Shown: piece after piece, positions 11,172 through 18,789 of the stretch
How positions within the stretch are numbered: the stretch's first letter is position 1
How the letters are laid out: the number at the start of each line of letters is the position of its first letter
From: Azolla caroliniana
Taxonomy: Eukaryota; Polypodiophyta
Length of the DNA stretch: 64,000 nucleotides
Assembly (NCBI GenBank): GCA_043228905.1
Contig: JBHGNT010000016.1
Location: forward strand, 17,360,001-17,424,000
Direction: 5' to 3'
Notes under the pieces: generated by a model
What the model saw: the letters and a program-made list of their open reading frames with translations, nothing else
What the model was told of the DNA's origin: nothing
The model's database searches: none
Translations under genes and position numbers: made by a program

Positions 11172-11502
11172 CCAACATCGGACCGAGCCGGAGAGCCGAG
11201 GAGTTGCAGATAGGCGTCAAAGATCACACTACGTTGAAGGCTTAGGGCAAATCAAGACGAGCTCTTCCTTCGTAATGAAGCACAAGGCCAACTCGATGGT
11301 AGTGAACACCTCAAGGTCAAACGAGATGTGGTATGTGGATTCCAGCACATAGAACCACAAGATGAATCACAAGGACTGGTTCTCGACTCAAGAGAAGTTG
11401 GAGCAGCCGGGTGTTGTCGAAACTGGCGACAACACCCCTCACCCCATGGAACATATCAAGGATGTCCCTCTGAGCCATGTCGGCCAAAGAGGAATCATGA
11501 GA
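11172..11502 (+). pseudogene. Copia protease fragment
   Basis: A plus-strand fragment reads through the copia protease: W-Y-V-D-S-S near 11,329-11,346 (usual D-S-G changed to D-S-S), a TAG, then a block near 11,400-11,500 (V-V-E-T-G-D-N, P-L-S-H-V-G-Q-R-G). It is on the opposite strand to C3, whose LTR borders it at 11,171, and stops where LINE sequence begins. Confidence 0.7.
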
Positions 11503-12985
11503 AATGTTTGGCATGTGCGATAAACTTTCAGATTTTTTCAAAAGCATTATTGGTGTTAAACAAGGATGCCCACTCTCACCAACACTATTTGGTCTATGCA
11601 TTGATGAATTGGAAGAAATGGTTACCAAGTTTGCAAAGGAAGAATGTGTTGAAGAAGTTGTCATTGGGAATGTTGTGATTATGCTTTTGCTATATGTAGA
11701 TGATGTAGTGCTTTCTGCAAATACTTTAGAAGAAGCACAAAATCTTATGAAGGCATTGGAAAAAAATTGCATGCATACTAAAGTAAGTGGCAATAGCTCT
11801 AAAACAAAGATTATGCTTGTGAAGAGCCAAAAAAGAGATAAACCATGCATTATTTACAACAATGAGCCACTTGAATGTGTGTAAAGCTTCGAATATCTTG
11901 GCCTTGAAGTTCCTTCAAATCCTAGATGGAATGAATGTGTTACACGTTGCTTAGAGGCGGGTAAGCGAGCATACTATGCATTTGAGAACACATGCAATCT
12001 TGGAGATATTAAGTGTTGGGTCCTCAAGAAATATCTTTTCAACACTTTCGTGACACCGGTTCTTCTTTATGGGGTGGAAGTATGGGGCGATAACATCCCT
12101 AAATCTATGTGGAAAGAGTTTGAAAATGTCCAAAAACATTTTCTTACAAAGTTTCTACAAGTTAAGAAACAAACGCCCTACACCCTCGTCCTCCTTGAGA
12201 CGGGATTGCTTCCCATTGAGATCATGGCCATGGAAAGGGTTGTTGAATACATGCTTAAGGTTCAAAAAAGTCCCTCACATCGACTTCCTAGAATTGCATG
12301 GGAAGCAAGAAAAAGATCCAAAAGACGCATAAAAGCAAAATTTTGTGTTCCAGTTGGATGCAAGATATAGAAAAATGGTTTGGTAGATGGGATGCGAGAA
12401 CTTGTTTCATGATGCATCATTAGATTCCTCTGTAAATGACGGCTTTTTGCAACACCAATGTATCATGACATGGGACAAATGTGGAGGCTAACGCTTGACA
12501 CATTATACTACACATGTTGCACATAACTACAAAACCATATTCTTTGCGGAATGGGGAAATCATACACATCAATACATGTTAGAGCCCATACCGTTATCTG
12601 CCATTCCAACCATTGCTTCCATGCGACTTAGCTCACATGCATTGCGATGTGAGACAGGGCGTTGGGGCACAAGTGATGAGAGTGGTTGGCTATGCACACT
12701 TTGCCCTAAACAAGTTCGCGAGTCTGAGTATCACACTTTGAACAATGGTCTGCCTTTGATCATATTCGACCATGCTTTCCACATCTCTTCGACCGAGCCC
12801 AATCCTTGCATGAATTCCTCTCACAACCACAATGTGCACTCTCGATTGCAACATTCATTGGTAAAGTTCTTGAACATCGAGAGTCACTACTCATTGTCAC
12901 ACGTACCACTTGAAATGTAATAGTTTTGGTCTCATAGGTCATATTTGACCTCCAAAGACGATAATATAATTTATCTATCTATCTA
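11503..12985 (+). pseudogene. 5'-truncated LINE: reverse transcriptase and C-terminal zinc finger
   Basis: A non-LTR reverse transcriptase starts mid-palm with G-V-K-Q-G-C-P-L-S-P-T-L-F (11,550-11,590) and has Y-V-D-D at about 11,692-11,703, then F-E-Y-L-G after a TAA at 11,882-11,884. The same frame runs on to 12,370 through the thumb and a region typical of this LINE group. At 12,495-12,750 another frame holds a C-x2-C zinc-finger segment (L-C-T-L-C-P, then S-E-Y-H) like the C-terminal finger of plant LINEs. The 3' end is a short (TCTA)n tail at about 12,970-12,985. The missing 5' half is usual for LINE insertions. Confidence 0.82.
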
Positions 12986-13269
12986 TGTACAACGAGAATA
13001 ATAATAGCAACAACTATAATGATGATCTACTATCAAAACTATATTGCCCTAGTTATATTTATACTTATATAACTTTGGGGGCTATTTACAAATATGACCT
13101 CAACGGTCACGTCTGAACATATTTACTAATATGTTCCTATTTGTTGGTTTATACCAGATCTAGTCGGACTCCTTCCATATTCATCCGATCCAGTTCCTTC
13201 CTTCCTCTCATCCGATCCGGCTCGTTTGATTCTCATCCGGATCCCTCCAGAGGGACCTGTTTCCCAACA
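12986..13269 (-). repeat. Copia LTR fragment
   Basis: In minus orientation it starts TGTTGGGAAACAGGTCC at 13,269 and resembles the first part of the C1 LTR family (TGTTGGGAATTCGGTCC), including the C-C-G-G-A-T-rich block and an ATATAAGTATAAATAT promoter-like stretch near 13,051-13,070. The other end is lost at the LINE tail. It interrupts the copia C2 integrase. Confidence 0.65.
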
Positions 13270-13690
13270 TTGTCGTCACCCTCTCTTGGATCGTTTGGTT
13301 GGTCTACTTTGCCACTCCATTTTGCATGGGTGTGTAAGGAACGGTCTTTTGATGTCAGATCCCTTTGTCAGACATGTACTGCTTGAAGGCTCGATACGTG
13401 TATTCACCTCCATTGTCGGATCGAAGTGTCTTCACTCTGTATCCCAATCGGTTCCCCGCTTCGTCTAACCATTGAGTGAAGGTCTTGAGAGCTTCATCTT
13501 TTGACCTAATCGAATAGGCCCACACCTTCCGTGTACAATCATCGACGAACGTGATGAGGTACCGGGAGCCACCTAGTGATCTTTCAAGCATCGAACCACA
13601 TATGTTTGAGTGCACGAGCTCTAGGGGTTGTCATACCGTCACGTAGTGGAGAGAGTGCGGACTTTGGGTCTGTTTCCTATACTAACAATG
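13270..13690 (-). pseudogene. Copia C2 integrase core (part 1)
   Basis: The frame 13,615-13,355 is a copia integrase core: L-I-T-F-V-D-D-x-T-R-K, then L-R-S-D-N-G-G-E-Y. The first catalytic aspartate position reads H-S-N-I-C-G where D-V-C-G is usual, and the final glutamate block reads N-G-V-A-K followed by TAG, so the catalytic triad is broken. It matches copia C5 at 41,319-41,740 closely in DNA. Copia C1 is inserted at 13,690/13,691; C2 resumes at 17,043. Confidence 0.85.
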
Positions 13691-14202
13691 TGTTGGGAAT
13701 TCGGTCCCTCGGGATAGGATCCGAATGAGAACCAGAGAAGTCGGATCGGACGAGCCGGAGGAAGGAACCGAATCCGGAAGGGTTCAGGATGAGACCTGAA
13801 AACCAGATCGAGTGAATCCGGATGGATCCGGTGCAAACTAGTTCCAAGGACATATTTGTAAATATGTTAGAGTAAGCCCACTGAGGCTATATTTGTAAAT
13901 AGCCTAAAAGTCATATAAGTATAAATATTTCTTAGGGCAATCATGTATAGTAAGTGACAAAGAGAGAGAGAGAGAGAGAGAGATAGAGCGATACTCTATT
14001 GTAACTGCCGTTGGCGAAGATATAGAGCTCGAGGTTGTTGCCTCCGAGTCTCGGATTGTACCTTTCTCATATAGTGATAGTTTGTAGTCTGTGGGCTCTC
14101 GTGGTTTTTCCCTATTTAGGGTTTTCCACGTAAACATATTGTGTTCTCTATCGTTGTTGGTGTGTGTATGTGTGTTCACTCCCTACTTCCCATTTCTGTG
14201 TT
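13691..14202 (+). repeat. C1 5' LTR (3' end truncated)
   Basis: It begins TGTTGGGAATTC and matches the 3' LTR up to TTTCTGTGTT, where internal sequence takes over. A (GA)n run lies at 13,962-13,982; the 3' LTR has a mixed (GA)n(CA)n run at the same place. Confidence 0.88.
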
Positions 14203-16494
14203 GAAGGCTACACGGGTAGCATCCGGAACAAAGTCATGAAATTCAGCAAAAGAAGCCTGATTGTGGCTCAAACCTAGAAGATCAACACGTTGTACCTGAT
14301 GCATGCCCAGATATGTCAGGAAGAAGTGAACGTAGCATCTGACACGGCCGATGAGCTGTGACACAAGAGACTGTGTCATATGAGCCAGAAGGGGATAAGA
14401 AGACTTGTCGAAAAAAACCTCATTCCAGAGGTGAAAGACGTGCATCTTAATAAGTGCACCAATTGCTTGGCCATGCATATTCCTTGGATACGGCGATGAT
14501 GAGTTCGGTTACCGAGTGTGGGATTTGGTCGACAAGAAGGTATTCTGGAGTCGGGACATTGTCTTCATGGAGGATAAGACCATTTCCGACTAGGATTCAG
14601 GGAAAAAGATAATGAATTCTAGGTCGACAAGTAAAGATCAGTTGAAGGCACTAAGGACCCATCCGGCCAGAAGCCGGATGACACTCGAAGAACCGGCCGG
14701 ATTCAGAGCAGAAACCGAACCGACTGAAGAAGAAGAAGAAGAAGAGGAAGAAGAAGAGGAAGAGGAAGCTGAAACTGGAACCGGTCAAGACCCCGAAACG
14801 GATTCGGATGAAGAACAAACGGAGGAACCGGTTGCCGAAAACCAAGGACGGAGATACCCTCTAAGAGAGAGGAGAGCCCCCCAGATATTTCCGGATGTAG
14901 AGCAGGTATTGTTGACCGATGAGGGGGAGCCGGAAAGCTTTGAAGAAGCAAAGAAAGACACCCACAACCGCAAGTGGTTGATTGCCATGTAGGATGAGAT
15001 GGATTCCCTGTATGAGAACCACACATATGAACTTACGGAGTTGCCAAAAGGGAAGAGAGCACTCCGGAACAAGTGGGTGTACAAGCTAAAACCGGGAGAT
15101 GCCGGAAACCCGTCGAGATACAAAGCCCGAATTGTAGTGAAGGGTTTCCAACAGAAGAAGGGAGTGGACTTCAATGAGATTTTTGCCCCGGTTGTAAAGA
15201 TGACATCATCCGGATGGTATTGAGCATAGCGGCAAGCATGGACCTCGAGGTAGAGCAACTAGACATCAAGACGGTGTTCCTCCATGGTAACCTCGAAGAG
15301 GAGATCTACATGCAGCAACCAGACGGATTGTGAAGAAAGGGAAGGAGCACCTGGTGTGCCGGTTGAGGAAGAGCCTATACAGATTGAAGCAAGCCCCCCG
15401 TCAATGGTACCGGAAGTATGACTCCTCCATGACCGACCAAGCGTACCACAAGATGTAGGCTGATCGCTACGTGTTTGTGAAGAAATTCAACAGAAGAGAT
15501 TTCCTGATACTCTTCCTTTATGTGGATGATATGTTGATCGTCGGACAAGACCAAGTCAAGATACGGATGCTGAAGAAGGCTCTAAACCGGACCTTCTCAA
15601 TGAAAGACTTGGGTCCGACAAGACAGATAAATGGAATGCACATCATCCGGGATTGGTCGAAGAAGTTGTTGTGGTTGTCACAAGAAAAGTACGTGACAAA
15701 GGTCCTCCAAAGGTTCAACATGTCGGAGGCGAAACCGGTCGGATCGACACTTCCGGAAAATTGCAAGTTGTCCGTAAAGCAAAGCCCAAAGACAAAGGCA
15801 TAGAAGTCGGATATGACGAAGATACCATATGCTTTTGCCGTCAGAAGGCTAATGTATGCAATGGTGTGCACCCAGCCGGAAATTGCATATGTTGTCGGAG
15901 TAGTCATCCGGTTCATGAGCAATCCCGGAAAAGAGCACTGGAACGCGGTCAAGTCGATACTCTGGTACTTGAAAGGCACCTCGAGTTTGTGCCTCTAGTT
16001 CAGCTTAGGTAAACCCCAACTCGACAGATTCACAGATTCGGATATTTTTCCTGATGCGGATACCAGCTGGTCTACATTCGGATATGTCATGACTTATGTA
16101 GGGGGAGCCGTATCGTGGCAGTTGAGGCTGCAGAAGTCCGTGGCACTATCAACAACGGAAGCGGAGTACATGGTAGTTGTGGGAGCCGGCAAGGAAGTAA
16201 TCTAGATGAAGGACATCATCAGAGAGGTGGGGATCCGACAGGACGAATATCGGCTCTACTGCGACAGTCAAAGTGCCATCCACCTTGCGAAGAATGCGGC
16301 CAACCATTCCCGGACCAAGCACATCCAGAGGAGATATCACTGGCTCCAGGAGAAGGTAGACGATCAAGACTTCGTGCTCGTGAAGATCCACACGAAGGAG
16401 AATAGATCGGATATGTTGACCAAGGTACTTTCAACCGACAAGTTGGACGTGTGCCGAAGACGGATTGGATTAACAAGAAATCCCATGCCAGAGT
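14203..16494 (+). pseudogene. C1 copia pol remnant: GAG-pre-integrase, RT, RNase H (integrase deleted)
   Basis: 14,203-14,474 is the GAG-pre-integrase region (H-K-R-L-C-H-M-S, C-T-N-C-L-A). The next codons (I-F-L-G-Y-G-D-D-E-F-G-Y) already belong to the segment after the integrase core, so the core is gone. A linker with about 14 consecutive glutamates lies at 14,728-14,767. The RT begins about 14,990 and frameshifts near 15,210 and again near 15,330; its Y-V-D-D is at about 15,520-15,531. RNase H runs from 15,813 to 16,494 with S-T-T-E-A-E-Y and stops at 15,996-15,998 and about 16,203. A purine tract (gaagggggag, 16,495-16,504) and the 3' LTR follow. Confidence 0.88.
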
Positions 16495-16506
16495 GAAGGG
16501 GGAGTT

Positions 16507-17037
16507 TGTTTGGAATTCGGTCCCTTGGGATGGGATCCGGATGAAGGAACCGGATCCGGAAGGGTTCCGAATGAGACCCGAAAACTGGATCGAGTGAATC
16601 CAGATGGATCCGGTGCAAACCGGATCCAAGGACATATTTATAAATATGTTAGAGTAAGCCCATTGAGGCTATATTTGTAAATAGCCTAAAAGTCATATAA
16701 GTATAAATATTTCTTAGGGCAATCATGTATAGTAAGTGACAAAGAGAGAGACACACACACACACATAGTGATACTCTGTTGTAACCGTCGTTGGCGAAGA
16801 TACAGAGCTCGAGGTCATTGCCTCCGAGTCTCTGATTATACCTTTCTCATATAGTGATAGTTCGGAGTCTATGGGCTCCCGTGGTTTTTCCCTATTTAGG
16901 GTTTTCCACGTAAACATCATGTGTTCTCTATCGTTGTTTGTGTGTGCACATGCGTTCACTCCCTACTTCTCATTTTTGTGTTTGATTCTCATTAAAGTGA
17001 TTCTAGACTCGGTTGTGGCTGAGAGTTATCTCCTACA
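16507..17037 (+). repeat. C1 3' LTR
   Basis: 531 bp, TGTTTGGAATTC to TCCTACA, after the purine tract. It ends directly at the right-hand CAATG duplication. A TATA-like ATATAAGTATAAATAT is at 16,694-16,709. Confidence 0.9.
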
Positions 17038-17042
17038 CAATG

Positions 17043-17140
17043 CTCGCAGAAGTCCGTCTTTGCTTAGATTTTCGGGATGTAGCCAATTGCCATCACTCGA
17101 TCAAGTCCGGCTTGAAACATATGGCCGAGTCGGCCATTGT
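17043..17140 (-). pseudogene. Copia C2 (part 2, GAG-pre-integrase end)
   Basis: This short piece continues C2 after the C1 insertion: it matches 41,742-41,840 of copia C5 (CTCGCAGAAGTCCGTCTTT, and the CATATGGCCGAGTCGGCCAT block). It ends at about 17,140, where a tRNA-like sequence begins. Confidence 0.75.
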
Positions 17141-17146
17141 CATGAT

Positions 17147-17212
17147 ATGGCAAGACTCGAACCCATGACCTTATGGTATATGGGTTGAGCTCTTAACCAT
17201 CTCACCATCTAT
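17147..17212 (-). repeat. tRNA-like fragment, probable SINE head
   Basis: Read on the minus strand it contains an A-box-like TGGTTAAGAGC and, 33 bases on, a B box GGTTCGAGTCT, about the spacing of an RNA polymerase III promoter in a tRNA. The T-stem is only weakly paired, so this is not a working tRNA gene. It lies exactly between the copia C2 remnant and the LTR of gypsy B. Confidence 0.5.
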
Positions 17213-17283
17213 TGTAATTCATAGAATATTATTTTCATTTATGTTTTATTATAAGAAAGTAATGTATATTCCAGATTTCTCTG

Positions 17284-17301
17284 GAACATTCTAGAAGCTT
17301 C
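17284..17301 (+). promoter_or_regulatory. Heat-shock element in the gypsy B promoter
   Basis: GAA at 17,284, TTC at 17,289, GAA at 17,294 and TTC at 17,299 form four alternating units at exact 5-bp steps, the canonical binding pattern of heat-shock factor. It ends 20 bp before the TATA box at 17,322, the usual position for such an element. Confidence 0.75.
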
Positions 17302-17321
17302 AGGATTATTCCTGAGAACAC

Positions 17322-17327
17322 TATAAA
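17322..17327 (+). promoter_or_regulatory. TATA box of gypsy B
   Basis: TATAAA in the context acactataaaagaagg. A start site about 30 bp downstream (near 17,350-17,356) would put the transcript's first bases in the palindrome at 17,347-17,367. Confidence 0.7.
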
Positions 17328-17566
17328 AGAAGGCACTAAGCATTATGTTGAACCAAATTGGTTCAACACCAGTCTTAAGCCTCTTAGCCGATTTGTACTT
17401 ATCTTTCATATAATATAAGAGCTGTTGTCATCATCCTATCTCTCTCTCTCTCCTCTTCTCATTTTCTCTCTCTCGGGAATCTTACGCAGTCCCGTCCTCT
17501 TAGTACTAATAGTACTACTCTTCTTAGTACTAATTCCATCTCTGCTTTATTACTATTCCTGACGGT

Positions 17567-17578
17567 TTGAACCAATTT
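17567..17578 (+). other. Possible primer-binding site of gypsy B, complementary to its own transcript start
   Basis: TTGAACCAATTT is the exact complement of AAATTGGTTCAA at 17,355-17,366, close to where the transcript should start. No tRNA-type primer site (starting TGG) is seen between the LTR and gag. Tf1- and Sushi-type elements use the 5' end of their own mRNA as primer; applying that here is inference. Confidence 0.5.
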
Positions 17579-17631
17579 TCCTCTAGCCTACTTGTCACTC
17601 TCCCTCATCCTCCTACCCTTTTCCCTATACT

Positions 17632-18789
17632 ATGGCTACTGTTAGCGCCCAAGAATATCAATCCGTTTTCTCCGAGCTACAGTGCCTAAAAGAAAAGTTT
17701 GTTGCCCTGGAACAAGAAAACCAACGGCTGATAGGGGATCTGCAACAAATCGCTCTCGAAAAACAACAAACGCAACAACAACATGGGGAGTTAGCGTTAC
17801 GGGTACAACAACTCGAAGCAGCGTTGCAACAACAAGGATCCAGTCCCCAAGGATTTCATAAAGAGCCCAAGATTGGACTTCCTGTGAAATTTGATGGAAC
17901 ACGTTCGCAATTCCGGGGATTCCTTAATCAGGTACGCTTAGTCATCCAGATGCATCCTTCCCGATATCCCACTGATGCATCTCGAGTCGGCCTAATAGGC
18001 ACGCTACTTAGCGGCTCAGCCTTGGCATGGTTCGCTCCGCTTCTAGAAAAACAATCCCCCTTGCTTAATAACTTTGAAGATTTTATTGGTGAGTTTAAAG
18101 CCTGCTTTGGAGACACCGACAGCATCAGGACGGCGATCAACAAGATCCGGCGATTGCGTCAAGGCGATCGTCCAGCCTCTGCCTACGCGGCGGATTTCCG
18201 CCTACTTGCTTCAGATATACCCTGGGATGATCAAGCACTAATGGAGCAGTTTCACTATGGCTTGTGAAACGATGTCAAAGATCTACTTCTCACTTTCCCC
18301 GAAGAACCAAAGTCTCTTACGGAGGCAATCAGTCGAGCAGTTCGATGTGACAACCGCCTGTTCGAACGGCGTTCAGAACGTCAATTACAGATACCACGCT
18401 CTAGACCAGAGCCCACTTACGCCGCAGTCGCGGCTACACCATTTGCATGAGACATACCTCAAGCAAATACTTCGACACCGATGGAGATCGATACCATGCG
18501 TCGACGCGGCCCGTTATCGGAAGAAGAAAAGCAACGACGATGTGCCAATCGATTATGTCTTTATTGCGGTGGACCAGGACATATCGCCATCAATTGTCCC
18601 CATAGGCCAAGAAGACAGGTAAATCAAATCGTCGCCTGTACTAAACCCGAGTCAATTCTTCCCTTCGGAGTGTCTGATAGTATTAATAGTACTAATAGAG
18701 TGTCAGATAGTATTCATAATACTAATAGCCCAAGTATCTCAAATAAATTTGAAATCCTTAGTCAATTAGATGAAGAGTTAAACGATTGA
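17632..18789 (+). pseudogene. Gypsy B gag (capsid and nucleocapsid), two stops
   Basis: About 385 codons in one frame. Residues 15-70 form a glutamine-rich coiled coil. From residue 85 comes a capsid of the Sushi/PEG10-like type: K-F-D-G-T-x-x-x-F-R-G-F-L-N-Q, G-S-A-L-A-W, K-I-R-R-L-R-Q-G, then G-L followed by V-K-D-L-L and D-N-R-L-F-E-R-R. The nucleocapsid zinc knuckle C-x2-C-x4-H-x4-C is at about 18,564-18,605. TGA stops at 18,265-18,267 and about 18,448-18,450 both fit CGA changed to TGA. The last codons overlap pol in the -1 frame. Its start ATG at 17,632 follows the leader directly. Confidence 0.85.

Larger units (their letters stand above)
13691..17037 (+). mobile_element. Copia element C1, deletion derivative with CAATG target duplication
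   Basis: This is a complete insertion of 3,347 bp. CAATG occurs at 13,686-13,690 and at 17,038-17,042, and removing the element plus one copy rejoins the C2 copia sequence. The 5' LTR (13,691-14,202) has lost its last about 55 bp along with the primer site, gag and protease: it runs straight into the GAG-pre-integrase region. The integrase catalytic core is also missing (junction near 14,474-14,484). The 3' LTR is 16,507-17,037. The LTRs differ by an indel of about 33 bp and by a microsatellite, so the element is not very young. Confidence 0.9.
17213..17563 (+). repeat. Gypsy B 5' LTR (limits approximate)
   Basis: TGTAATTC at 17,213 is the likeliest left end. The right end is placed before the proposed primer site at about 17,564, but with no second LTR neither edge can be checked. 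It contains a heat-shock element, a TATA box, and after the start region a CT-rich leader. Confidence 0.55.

Noticed and set aside
17147-17212. A functional tRNA gene
   Set aside because: The B box is good but the T-stem is mostly wobble pairs or mismatched and the acceptor stem does not pair.
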